From Fagopyrum homotropicum (taxonomy: Eukaryota > Streptophyta > Magnoliopsida > Caryophyllales > Polygonaceae), in NCBI GenBank assembly GCA_033239125.1, contig BSWB01000001.1:137932981-137996980 (forward strand): a stretch of DNA of 64,000 bases, in the 5' to 3' direction. This document shows positions 44,216-55,672 of this stretch, one piece after another. Positions within the stretch are counted from its first letter, which is position 1. Each line of letters begins with the position of its first letter. Position numbers and translations under genes: made by a program. The notes beneath the pieces are model-generated. The model searched no databases and was not told the DNA's origin. It saw nothing but the letters and a program-made list of their open reading frames with translations.

Positions 44216-47200
44216 GGGGCTAAACCACCCAAACAAGCAGAAGGCTATCCATGATATTATCAACTGTCACAAGCTTGACATCATTGCGATCATCGAAACA
44301 AAGCTCCTTGCCAGGAAAATCGAAAAAACTCTCCTCCCTCATTCCAAGTTGGAAGCATACCTCAAATATCCTCCCGGATCAAACCTGTCGCATCTGGGTT
44401 TGGTGGAATCTGGCTGCTCTTCATCTTACCCCTATCCTCTCAAATGACCAACTTATCCACTGCAAAATCACTTCCCCAACCCAACCTCTCAACTCAAACC
44501 CATCCATACCCTTCTACTGCACCTTCGTCTATGCCCTAAACTTTCCGGACCAACGAGAACCCCTTTGGGACTGCCTCACTACTATTAGCCTCCTCACCAC
44601 AAACAACCCTTGGCTTCTCATGGGGGATTTCAACACCATCCTAAGCCTTGATGAAAAAATCTTCGCCTGCCCCTCAGCCTCTTCTCAACCAACCTCTGAG
44701 TTGGCGGACTACCTCTCCACAAACCACCTCTCGGACCCCTCTTATTGTGGCTGTAAATTTACTTGGAACAACAAGAAACTTTCCAACAGAATTTGGTGTA
44801 AGCTCGACCGTATCATCATCAACCAACATTGGCCTAACTCTTTTCCAAATTCCTCAGCCCATTTCAATAACCCCCTCATCTCGGATCACTCCCCTGGACT
44901 TCTATTCCTTGAAGTCATGCCTACACCTCTCAAGCGCCAATTTCGTTTTAACAATACCTGGGCAAACCACGAAAGCTTTAATTCTACGGTTTCTCTCGCG
45001 TAGTCGACTCCTACTTGTACCAACTACGGAAACCACATGCACAACCTCATTCAAAAACTCAAGATTCTCAAACCCTCCCTGAAAAAGTTCCCAAATGCCG
45101 AACTCGAGATACTCCACTCTTCCATTGAAGCCCTCAAATCCTCCCTCCGCACCACACAAACCAATCTCCAACACTTTCCTCTTGACCCTCAACTGCTTCT
45201 CTAGGAAAGAGATACCATTGCTCAACTCAACTCTACGCTTACCTTGCTTCGAGACACTATTGCCCAGCTCTCTAAGGCTTCTTGGATTAAACATGGTGAC
45301 CAATGCACTGGGATTTTCTTCAAAAGTATCATCTCCAGATGGGCAACATATTCCATCAAAACACTCCGTGATCCCTCTAACCTTGCAAGCAATTACACTC
45401 ACGACCCCACCAAGATCTCCACTATTCTAGTCGACCACTTCTCAACAATCCTCAACCCCACTACCCCACATAATCCGCAAAATCTTTTCCCCGATTGCCC
45501 CCTCCCAAACCTACCACCCGATCTCATTCCCCAGCTTTACAATAATGTCTCTCTTGAAGATATCAAAAACACCCTCTTTAGCATTGGAGATTGTAAGGCC
45601 CCCAGCCCTGACGGCTTTAACGCCTACTTCTTCAAACAATCTTGGCACACCATAGGTGACTCCTTCATCAAAACCATCATTGAATTTTTTGCTATGGGAC
45701 GGCTTCTTAACCAAGTCAACCACACCTCCATATCCTTGATAGCCAAAAAAGAATCCCCCATCAATCCCTCGGACTTCAGACCCATCTCCTGTTGTAACAC
45801 GACCTACAAAGTAATCGCCAAGATACTTGGTTCCCGCCTCAATGCCACTCTTCCGTACATCATTGGTAGTGATCAAGGTGCCTTCATCAAGGGACGTTCC
45901 ATAAAACACAACATTCTCATTTGCAACGATTTGCTTAAGAACTACTCCAGACGACACATCTCTCCTCGGTATTCCATCAAGATCGACATTGCAAAGGCAT
46001 TCGATATGATTGACCACCAATTCATCCTCAACTGTCTGGGCCAGATGGGGTTCCCGAACTGCTTCATTCACCTCATCAGAGCTTGTATCACCTCACCAAC
46101 GTACTCCGTCAATTTAAATGGCCCTCTCCATGGTTTCTTCAAAGGCTCCAGGGGTTTAAGACAGGGATGTCCTCTCTCTCCTGGCCTCTTTGTTATCGGG
46201 ATGGAAGTTCTATCCTCTATGTTGCACATAAATACCTCTAATCACGATTTCAACCTCCATCCGAAGTGCAGGTCTCCTAGAATTACTCACCTATGTTTTG
46301 CTGACGATCTAATGCTTTTTAGCAGGGGTGATCTCACTTCCATAGGCATCCTCATCAACACACTTCAATCTTTTGGCAAGTACTCCAGGTTGTATCTCAA
46401 CAAGGCTAAATCCAATATCTTCACTGGTGGATTGCTCCCTCAGGATCGCGATATCATATCTAGCTCCACCGGTCTCTACCCTAGATCTCTGCCTTTCACT
46501 TATCTGGGCGTCCCCATCGGCAGTAAGTGCCTCAACGCAAATGCTTACAATCCCCTCGTCAACAAGATCACATGTAGAATCAATAACTAGAGTCCAGGAA
46601 TTTGTCTTACGCCGGCAGAACACAAATTATCTCTTCAATCCTTATGGCTGTCAACTATTTCTGGTGTGATGTCCTCCTGATCCCCCATTGTGTCATCACC
46701 AAGATTAATGGTCTTCTCAGATCCTTATGGTGGTTGGGAACTGACTCGAGTCCCCACGCTCTGATCGCCTTGAAGACCGTCTGCTCTTCTAAGGAGGATG
46801 GTGGCCTTGAGTTAAAAGAGGTCCTTTCATGGAACAAAGCTTGCATTGCCATGCTCATCTTCGAACTTGATAGCACCCACACATACCCCAGTCTCTGGTC
46901 CGATTGGATTCGTCACAACATTCTCAAAAGCTCCTCCATCTAGGTCTATACAACAAACTACAAACACAGTCATACTTGATGCTCTATCCTCAAGGTCCGA
47001 AATGAGATCTCCGACGCCGGACTTAGCATCACCTTCTCAAACTTGGCTTCAAGACCCAATGGAACCTACTCTACCACCGCTGCTCACAACCTCATTTGGA
47101 AGACGCTACCACTTGACCCTCCTTTCACCCATGGCTCCATTTGGAATGGTCTTAACACCCCTAAGTGTAGCTTCATTTCCTGGCTGGCCTGTCACAAACG

Positions 47201-47639
47201 GCTTCCCACTCTCAACAAGCTTCTCTCTTGGAACATAGTCCACTCTGACGTCTGCAAGCTCTGTGGGCTTCAACTTGAAAATGAAGATCACCTATTTCTA
47301 GACTATAACTACTCGTCTATGGTTTTGGAGCTTTTATCCCGCTGGCTTCGTATTCCAATTCCTACCTCACTCAGGACAAATCTCTGGAGCTGGCTCAGCA
47401 CCCTCAAAAGCCACAAGAATGACCTCATCTCTCACATACTCATCGCCACCCTCACCAGCTACATGTACTACATATGGACGGCCAAAAATGATCTCGTATT
47501 CAACCAGAAATTCACCCATTCATCCTCATGTGCTCACAAAGTCATCACCAACACAAAGAATTTTGCTGCTGGCAAATGGCACGATCGATCCCCGAGTTCT
47601 ATTTCCAAAGCCAAGGTTCTAGGCATTCATCTCTTGTAA
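44184..47639 (+). pseudogene. LINE ORF2 (endonuclease-reverse transcriptase)
   Basis: The ATG at 44184 opens an AP-endonuclease domain: LCAWNIRGLN, IIAIIETKLL, a frameshift near 44390, then LLMGDFNTIL (about 44613-44645) and SDHSP (44881-44895). In-frame stops occur at 45001 and 45202. The reverse transcriptase runs about 45580-46400: KAPSPDGF, SLIAKKE, FRPISCCN, KIDIAKAFDMIDH, GLRQGCPLSPGLF and the catalytic FADD (46296-46307). After a frame change near 46590 come stops at 46941 and 46977. A zf-RVT domain (IWNGLNTPKCSFISWLACHKRL; CKLCG...HLF) follows, with Tyr replacing a Cys. Reverse transcriptase itself is well preserved. Confidence 0.92.
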
Positions 47640-47743
47640 TTCCGTTCTTCTTACCCCTTTTTATGTTCTTGTATGAACCTCATGTACATTCTCTTCTGAT
47701 AATATATAAACCTTTCAAAAAAAACGTATAGATATCTCAAAAT

Positions 47744-48522
47744 TGAGATGTGGGAGACCGCTATAAGGTTTTGGTGATTGATAAATCTCATCTTGACAAG
47801 TGTTTGAGTTACACCTATATCAAAATATCATATCCGGCCTCCGAATAAAATCTTGAAGATTATATTATGTTCTTTATCTTATAAGAAAAGTTGTAATCTA
47901 AGAAATCTAAAAGGTCTTATTTGCTATATTAGTCTAGTACTTTAAAGAGAGATTATACTACCACTTTCGGTTAATATATTATCTATCCTTACGACTATGT
48001 ATAATTGGTTTAACATATAATTAGGTTGAGTGCACTTCATATACACTTGTACACTCATTACGAGAGTGGTGATCAAGATTGGAGATCACGAGGCATCCAT
48101 AGAAGCTTAAAGAAGACGAGGTGTATGTAGCTTGTGTAGGTGGACTAGTTTGTGAGTTGTAATGAATAAGGTTATACAGGTTTGAAGCAGTAGTTTTATC
48201 TCAATTTAGTAGTTGGTAAATTAAGATTTTTCACTAAAAGTCATTGTGTTAATCTACGTACTAGCTTTCGCTTCTAAGGGCATCTCACTAGACGTCCTTC
48301 CTAGTACTTCTAATACTACGTGATCTAACAATTGGTGTCATATCATTGGTTGCTCTAGCTTGTGTAATTACAAGTTATTTTTACAAGATGACTGACTCAA
48401 GAAAGTTTGAGCTTGGACGTCGTAACTTCTATCCTTCTCTCAAGGCAAGACAATATGACAGGTGGAAGAAGCAGATAATATATCACATCAATTCAAGCCA
48501 AAAGACCAATACTAGTACTTAA
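47744..48522 (+). mobile_element. Possible copia-3 5' LTR and gag start
   Basis: TGAGATGTGGGAGACC (47744) to GATCTAACA (about 48330) is TG...CA bounded. It is followed by ATTGGTGTCATATC, a weak match to the TGGTATCAGAGC primer site. A 44-codon frame begins at ATG 48388 with RQYDRWKKQIIYHI, reminiscent of the copia Gag start (Y..WK..M), and stops at 48520. No partner LTR was found, and the LINE target site lies a few bases upstream. Confidence 0.4.
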
Positions 48523-48953
48523 CTGAATTGTGAGATGTAGTAAATCTTGAAAAATTTAGGTGATAACATATTTTCATGTTGAGTTTAGGTGCATAGTGTA
48601 GAATTGCATGATTTAGGCATCCTTACTGATAACACGATTTATGACTTAGGATTAGGCACTCATTTAGATAGTTTATCTACTCATTCATGCATGGTTTAGC
48701 ACTAGTTCACGACGTTTGCACTCATATCATGTATTTTCTCGAGATAGACGTCTACGCGGACTTTTGCATTGCTTTGTAGGTATTTTGGGAGATTTAGGAG
48801 CTTAATCGATACATTTGAGGATCGTTCATCAAGATGACACACCTTCGGACTCATTGGGATGCAAGCTAAAGGCTAAGGAAGACCCATGGGACCTTGTTGG
48901 TGCAAGCCATGCACCAAATTGTGACTCAATGATCCAAAGTAAGCTGAGGCACC

Positions 48954-49003
48954 AAAACCACGGTCACTGGCACTTCCACGGGCGTGGAATCTGACCGTGG
49001 TTT
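48954..49003. promoter_or_regulatory. K copy 2, keyword cluster 1 (CCACGG)
   Basis: AAACCACGGTCA (48955-48966) and TGACCGTGGTTT (48992-49003) are perfect inverted repeats. They flank TTCCACG-GG-CGTGGAA (48974-48989). The centre is 354.5 bp from the LTR start and about 85 bp upstream of the TATA box. Confidence 0.78.
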
Positions 49004-49063
49004 TTGCTAGACGGTTGTGACAACTGTGCCACGATCTCATGGCCGACTCTTGCAAAGTTGTAG

Positions 49064-49070
49064 TATAAAA
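49064..49070 (+). promoter_or_regulatory. TATA box of K copy 2
   Basis: GTATAAAAGG at +437 of the LTR. Copy 3 has AATATAAGTGG at the equivalent place (about 61698-61704). It places cluster 1 in U3 and cluster 2 in transcribed sequence. Confidence 0.65.
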
Positions 49071-49565
49071 GGTGGTCCTGCAAGGCTGAAAAGGCATCTT
49101 CCATTCTCCCATCATCCACTCTCACTACCACATTCTCAAGAAGAGATTCTCTCAAGGGGAGCTTGGAAGAGAGCTACCATTGGAGGAGGAGAAAAGCTCC
49201 ATTGGAGAAGAAGAGTAGAAGACACCATTGTTAGCCTTTGATTGATTTTAGAGTGAAGATTATCGAAATCGTTTCCTAGGGTTGTAAGAATCGATTAAAC
49301 CTTCTTTTGAAGGATTGTGAGTCTTTCTAAATCTCGAATTCAGCTTCGTTTTCTTTGATTCACTCGTTTCTCTCTTTCTCTTCATTATCTTGCAAATGAA
49401 TGCCATGATTTTATGTTTGATGATTTTGATTGTGATGATGAATGTCGTTGGCTAGATAGATGTGATTCTAGGGTAAGGAAAAGAGGGTTATGGCTAGGAC
49501 TATGATAGGATGGACTTAGATTTGCCTTTGGATGATTCGTTCACTTGGACAGAGCCACTGTTGAA

Positions 49566-49623
49566 GTCCACGTTTTGTTCTTGCCAGTCCACGGCCGTGG
49601 AAGTAGATGAACAGTCCGTGGTT
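49566..49623. promoter_or_regulatory. K copy 2, keyword cluster 2 (CCACGG)
   Basis: Half-site TCCACG (49567-49572), perfect palindrome TCCACGGCCGTGGA (49588-49601) and CCGTGG (49616-49621). Each half-site lies 21 bp from the centre, which is 967.5 bp from the LTR start. Confidence 0.78.
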
Positions 49624-50468
49624 TGCCTGGTTCATTTGATGTGATGAATCTAAGTTCTAGAATTTTAGAATGTTGAAATCCTAGTGTTTGTTAAGTTAAA
49701 TCTATCCTAGGGTGACCTAGTGTTAGCAACTAAGTGTTAGAAGAGACCTACCCGGTGATTCTTGCTCTTAGATATTAAAGATGACAAACTCTAGGTAGTA
49801 GTGAGCCTCATAAGCCGCTATTGGACTAAGTGTGCTAGGATAGTTGTTTAGGACTTGCCTTTCCGAGACTTACCCGGTAAAGAGAGGTTAGATCCCTAGA
49901 ATACTATCCGGTTTGTGTAGAATTCCTATCCTTAGGCTCTTTGAGACTTACCCGGTGATGAGACCTTGGGAACGGATTAGAGGATCATGAGGCTTACCCA
50001 GTGATTGATCCCAACCTAGAAACATTTACTCCCAACATACTTTAGTAATCCAAGGAATGATTAGATAGCTTGAGTCCCATGCCATAACCGGAATTTCCAA
50101 CCCCTAGAATCCGTTTTTTCTCTCTTTGATCTCATATCTCGTTTTTAGCTTATTTGTTTGTGTTGATTTGTTAGCTTAGTAGACTGTTTACCTTGTATGA
50201 TTTGAGATCGTGATTTATCATCTAAAAACCCAACCAAAAACATTGAGATTTTTGTTTCTTTATTTCTTTCTCTTTTCTTAGCCTAGATCTTCACTAAATT
50301 TAATCACTAATTGATTCAATCTCACCTCAGTCTTTGTGTTCGACCTCGGAATACTATCCCTACTACAAAACGTCCCGTACACTATGGGTTCGCTAGGAGT
50401 TAGGAGAAATATATCGAGTTATAAATTTAAGGCTTATTGCGTGCACACGTTCTTAGCGTAACACTTAC

Positions 50469-50631
50469 TATGGACAATATATAGAAATAGTAAAATGTAT
50501 AGGGCATTATATACAAATATGAGAGTTTGTTACAACCACCTATCTGTACATATATAGGGTATCTGTAACAGATTCATTTGATGAATTCAGTTGATACGTT
50601 TCCTTTCCTCTATTGCTTCCATACTCTTCAC
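50469..50631 (+). mobile_element. 3' part of the copia-2 5' LTR
   Basis: The sequence just before the copia-2 primer site ends CTCTTCACA, a normal LTR terminus. The LTR start is unresolved because K copy 2 lies directly upstream and probably inserted into this LTR. Confidence 0.45.
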
Positions 50632-50632
50632 A

Positions 50633-50645
50633 TGGTATCAGAGCT
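50633..50645 (+). other. Primer-binding site of copia-2
   Basis: ATGGTATCAGAGCTC contains the canonical plant PBS TGGTATCAGAGC, complementary to initiator tRNA-Met. It lies immediately 3' of a CA-terminated LTR. Confidence 0.85.
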
Positions 50646-50697
50646 CATGAAGAGCCTTATACTGTAATTCACTTCCCCTCAAATTTTTTTCTCTTCC

Positions 50698-52190
50698 ATG
50701 GATGATCAAGGAGATATTGATCATCGAGGTCCAGATAATTCCACAAATGCTGCTGGTAATGGTAGATCGACTGTTGTTGATCAAATCCCTGGTGCTATTG
50801 AGCGAATTTTGCCAGGAAATTCGACTGATCCCTTGTACCTTGCTCCCTCCGACAATCCAAGAATGCAGCTTGTTTCCACGCTATTTGATGGTTCTAATTT
50901 CTCATCTTGGAAACGGGGGATTCATATGGCTCTTGGTGCGAAACTCAAGCTTGGTTTCATTATTGGTTCGTGTGTCAAGAAGGATGATGATGCTGAGACA
51001 TCTGCTTGATGGATTTGAGCAGATTACATGATCCGATGCTGGATTATCCATTCCATGAAGACAGACATTGTTGAGCAATTTTCCTATGTTGAATCGGCTA
51101 AGGAGCTATGGGATGAGATTTTGGAGTGCTATCAGGTATCGAATGCACCATTGTTATATCATATTCATAAGAATATTTCATCTATGAAACAGGAAAATGC
51201 ATCTGTCTCGGTCTACTATTGAAAGCTCAAGAAACTCTAGGATGAACTTCAGGCACATGATGCATTGCATGTGTGTACATGTGTAGGTATTGTGCATTGT
51301 AAATGTGATATTCCCAAACTTTTAGTTGAAAGAGAAGCCAAGACACGTTTAATACAATTTCTGATGGGACTAGGTAATCAATTTGATCATATTCGATCTA
51401 ATATACTTTCTCTTGAAGTTTTACCTTCATTAAATCGTGCATTTCACATGATCTTGCAAGTAGAAAAATAAAGGGAGATTACTTCCACTTTGACTGTACC
51501 TCATGAGGCTTTAGCTGCTAATAGATTTGTCCCATATAGACAATCTGGAGGGAGTAGACACGATTTTTGTAAAGATAAATGGGAAAGAAAGTGTGATTAT
51601 TGCAAAAACAAGGGTCATTACAAGGAGTCATGTTTCAAACTGTATGGTTTTCTAGATTGGTACAAAGGACCAAAAGGTTCAAACTCTGATAAGACACATT
51701 ATTCTTCTAAGTCCTCCCAATCTTTTGCTGGTAATGCTGTTGAAAATCCAGTGTGTAATACACCTCTTGATGAGACTGGAGGAAGGAGCTTTGATCAAAG
51801 CACAGTCTCTGCATTATTTCAAGAAATGCTTCGACTAATGAACAACAAGTATGGAGTTGACAACATCAATTCAGCAGCTATCAACTTTGCACGTACTACA
51901 GAGTCTTCTATGGCTCATATATCTTCTACTACACATCTATGGATTATAGATTCGGGTGCCACAGATCATATTTGCTATTCTCATGACCTATTTTCTACAA
52001 TGATTTTATTATCCAAGCCTATACAAATCAGACTTCCTGATGGTTCTGTCAAGACTGCGTCTCACTCAAGCACTGTCTATATTTCTCACACTCTTAGACT
52101 ACAAGATGTGTTATGCATGCCATTCTTCAAACACAACCTTCTTTCTGTCCCTTGTCTGGTTACTACTTCTCCTTGCATTACTACATTTAA
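50698..52190 (+). pseudogene. Copia-2 gag-protease region
   Basis: A single frame with five stops (51007, 51016, 51220, 51238, 51469) and no frameshift. It encodes the Retrotran_gag_3-type start (STLFDGSNFSSWKRGIHMALGAKLKLGFI), the gag core (AKELWDEILECY...), and a zinc knuckle CDYCKNKGHYKESC (about 51594-51635). The protease segment is WIIDSGATDHI (about 51940-51972). It is cut at 52190 by family A copy D. The next part of the same element, starting within GAG-pre-integrase, resumes at 59875. Confidence 0.9.
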
Positions 52191-54401
52191 TGTAATACCC
52201 CAAGTTCTTGGAACTCGGGGAGCTACTGGTTAGGACCTCACAATGGGTCCCGAGCTTGGTTTAACAACAACTTTACTAGGATCTTACAACAAGGCACAGA
52301 TGTATTTAAAATAATTTCGGAAACATAATATTTTTATGGTATAAATGTACACATGTGACAGCCTTACAACCATATATATAGATACATAACATGCATGCCG
52401 TATGGAAGACTCCCCCGTCCCCATCTAATGAGTACGTGGACCTGGCTGACCATCCGTCCCGAATCTCTCTGCAACTGTTTATCTCTACAAAGTCTACAAC
52501 ACGGATAAACCTTCATCTAACAATCTAAATATAAAAAGAATAAAGATAGCACAAACAAAACTAAGATAACATAAAACAATCATCATGCTGGCACACAAAC
52601 CGGTTATTATCTTGTAGTTAAGTGATTCACCTTATTCAATTTTACAGTTGTGGCACGAAAAATCTTAAGAGTTCTCACCTCCGTTCCTTATCCAACTGGG
52701 TGTAGGTCTAGCTTACCTCTGCCGGTAGCATCACTACAAACCGAGTGTGGACTAGTCCTTAAAGAAACCCCCAGCGCCCTCAGGCTAACTGAGCAGAATG
52801 CCACCGTCTCTTACTCTTAGGCCAATGTATAGGTCGGTAGATAATTATTACTAAGTACAACTATAAACATATCATTCACACGCCACTATTATTATCCACA
52901 CTCATATCTAGAAGCTAGCTAAGTAAGCCCAAAGGACTTACCTGAATCGATCTCGACTGTCTTAATCTCAATTCGGTAGGTAACCGTCCAAACTCAATTG
53001 CTTGTCATAAGAGGCAAGTGGATCAAAATATGTTCCATATCCATAGAAGTCTATAATTTCTAGATGTACAAACCCATCATAAGAGAAATTACTAAAATAC
53101 CCTCTTAAGGTAAAATGACCATTTTATCCCTGGTCCCAAAACTCTAGAAAATTTCTATAACAAAGTTCTAAACTATTCTTTGGGACTCAAACCACAATCT
53201 AACCCTCTAAGGAAGTTCTTTAAAGATTTAAAAGAGTTAAACCCATTATTGACTTTCATAAAAAGTGGCTAAGGTCCAACTTTGACTTAAAATAAACCCC
53301 TCATACAAAAAAATCTAAAAATCCTAAAGAAACTCCCAACCTTCTATGCTATGTACTCTACTCACATAAGCAAAGAAATTTCCAAAACTACATTCCACCA
53401 CTCTTACACAACATCCTCAAATAGCTTCAACAACACTGAAGCTCCATACTTAGCTAAAATCCCACTCTTATAAAAGTTGCCCAACTACCTTACTTTGAAA
53501 CTCTATAACTTTAAATCCGACCGTTGAATTATTCCCAAAATTTAACACATTAAACTACATATATCCATATACAACATACCAAAAGTTCAACGGTGGATAA
53601 TCGATCTAAGGTATCAAAACTAGATCTTAAAGTCAGCATGTCAAAGCTGGAAAAAAAAAACAAGGTATGCAGGAGGTCTCAACTTCGATCCTCCCTGCCA
53701 ACACTCCCTGCCATTCAGCTTATTCAGAGGTTGCCATTTCGAAACTTGGGAGCATCCAAACAAAAGATTTCTACACTAAGAACATATGATCACAGGTTCG
53801 AAACTCGAGAGCTACAACCGTTCATGACTATCATCTTCAACCTTGTGTGCAAAGAGGAAGGAGGCTACGCTTACCAGCAGGCCTGCAGACGGTGATGGAG
53901 GAGGAAAACGAGGCTCGAACACTACTGTTGTCCTGGTCCGAATCGGCACCAGGGAGGCCGGTGATTCCTTGTCGTAGCAACCAATGGTTGATGATTCTCT
54001 GTGCAGTCGATGTTCTAAAGGGTTTGCCTCTGCTGGGAGTCGACGACAAGAGGTGGAAAGGAGTGTTGTCCAAGATGCACTGATTAGAAGAAAGAGAAGA
54101 GAAAGAGAGAGACAGAGAGATAGAAGTATCACCTTGTTGGAAGGCTCAGCAGCGTCATGTGAAAGGCTTGGGAGCGAGGCCATTGTTACTGCCTCTGTCG
54201 GGGATGGAGAACACGGTCTTGGAGGCTAGCAACGCGCATAGCGCTGGTGTGACGAGAAAGAGAGCGAGAGGTAGGAGAGGTGTACGAGCCTTGCCTCTCC
54301 GATCGAGTAGGAGGGAAGAGAGGCTACTGTTGCATCTGTGGGGATATAGAAGAGGTGGTTTCCATCAGCTTGTGTGGACACGAGAATCGGAGGTTGGCCT
54401 G

Positions 54402-54554
54402 TGTTAGAAGTAGAATAAGAGAACAGAATAGATTGTAAACACGTGAGAATTATGAATGAATGCTTGCTTGCTTATTGATGTGTATTACAGCTTGTTTACA
54501 ACAGATTCCTATTCAGTTTCTATAACAGAATCTGTTATGCTAGTAGATCTAACA
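54402..54554 (-). repeat. Copia-1 3' LTR (TATA region deleted)
   Basis: TGTTAGAAGTAG...GATCTAACA. Compared with the 5' LTR it lacks 14 bp between two CAGCTT repeats, the segment that holds the minus-strand TATAAATAAA. Confidence 0.92.
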
Positions 54555-55672
54555 CCCCCCCCCAAACTAGGTGCCATATGCATTCCTAGTTTGGAAAGAA
54601 GATAATCTTGTTGAGTTGAAGGAATGATTTTAGTCAACACATCAGCTACTTGCTCATTGGTAGACACATGATGAAGTTGAAGAAGTCCTTCCATAACTTT
54701 GTCCCTTGTGAAGTGGCAGTCTATTTCAATGTGCTTTGTTCTTTCGTGAAAGACTGGGTTTTTGCTAATTTGAATGGCTGAGTTGTTGTCACAATGAAGA
54801 TGAATAGGTTGCAGTGGTTGTAGGCCTAACTCTTGTAATAAACGAACTAACCAAGTAACCTCAGCAGCAGCTTGTGTCATAGCACGATATTCAGCCTCAA
54901 CAGAGCTTCTGGATATTGTGGTCTGCTTCTTTAATTTCCAGCTAATAGGAGACTTGCCAAGAAGGATGACAAAGCCATTGACACTCCGGCGTGTATATGG
55001 ACATGATGCCCAATCTGAGTCAGTATATGCCAATAAATTAGGGTTATCACACCCATTAAGAAGTATGCCATATCCAATTGTGGCTTGAACATATCTCAGG
55101 GTATGATGTAAAGCATCCAGGTGAGAAGAATACGGATTCTGCATGAATTGGCTGAGTGTCTGAACTGCAAAGCCAAGGTCGGGCCTAGTGTTGGTAAGAA
55201 AATTAAGCTTGCCAACAAGGGATCTGTAGGAGGAAGGATCGATGACAGGGGTACCATCATTTGGTTGCAGTTTAAGGTGTAGAGGCAAGGGAGTTAAAGC
55301 CTCTTTTCCTGTAATAATATTTGCTTCATCAAGTAATTCCAGAACAAATTTTCTTTGAGCCAACACAATGCCTGAAGATGTATGAGCTACTTCAAGTCCC
55401 AAGAAGAAGTGAAGAAGCCCTAAGTCCTTAATGCTGAACATGTGGTCTAAGTATGTTTTGAGAGATATGATAGTGGCTTCACTGGATCCTGTAATCAAAA
55501 GATCATCAACGTAGATTGCAATGATAGTAATGTCAGTGCCATTACATTTAAGAAATAAGGAATAGTCATTCTTAGACTGTTTGAAGCCTTGATCTATGAG
55601 AGCACTTGTAAGCCTATGGAACCACTGGCGTGATGCTTTTTTAATCCATACAAAGACTTCCAAAGCTTGCAT
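54509..55672 (-). pseudogene. Copia-1 pol, C-terminal part (RT end and RNase H)
   Basis: 387 residues in a frame one base off from the upstream pol frame. It contains the catalytic reverse transcriptase motif YVDDLLITG (about residues 54-62), KDLGLLHFFLGLEV, the YRSLVGKLNFLTNTRPDL link, and a type I RNase H ending with AEYRAM, HCDNNSAIQISKNPVFHERTKHIEIDCHF and ADVLTK. The junction with the upstream frame is near 55630-55645, within the YGLKK...ASRQW segment, and looks like a one-base frameshift. The ORF runs a short way into the 3' LTR. Confidence 0.93.

Larger units (their letters stand above)
42659..47736 (+). mobile_element. L1-type LINE with 14-bp target duplication
   Basis: A near-full-length non-LTR retrotransposon (about 42673-47722). 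It is bounded by AACGTATACATATC (42659-42672) and AACGTATAGATATC (47723-47736), identical at 13 of 14 positions. An A run lies at the 3' end (47717-47724), as expected for target-primed reverse transcription. It has two overlapping ORFs, ORF1 (nucleic-acid binding) and ORF2 (endonuclease, reverse transcriptase, zinc finger). Base composition is much more C-rich than its surroundings. Several stops and frameshifts make it inactive. No RNase H domain is visible. Confidence 0.93.
48622..50468 (+). mobile_element. Family K solo LTR, copy 2, with CTTAC duplication
   Basis: 1837 bp (48627-50463), starting TGATAACACGATTTATGAC and ending TTCTTAGCGTAACA. It is flanked by perfect CTTAC (48622-48626, 50464-50468). 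It has the same length as copy 3. A TATAAAA box (49064-49070) shows plus-strand transcription. Four ACTTACCCGGTAA-type words lie at about 49746, 49867, 49946 and 49992. The keyword is CCACGG, in two clusters. No coding sequence or internal region. Confidence 0.95.
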
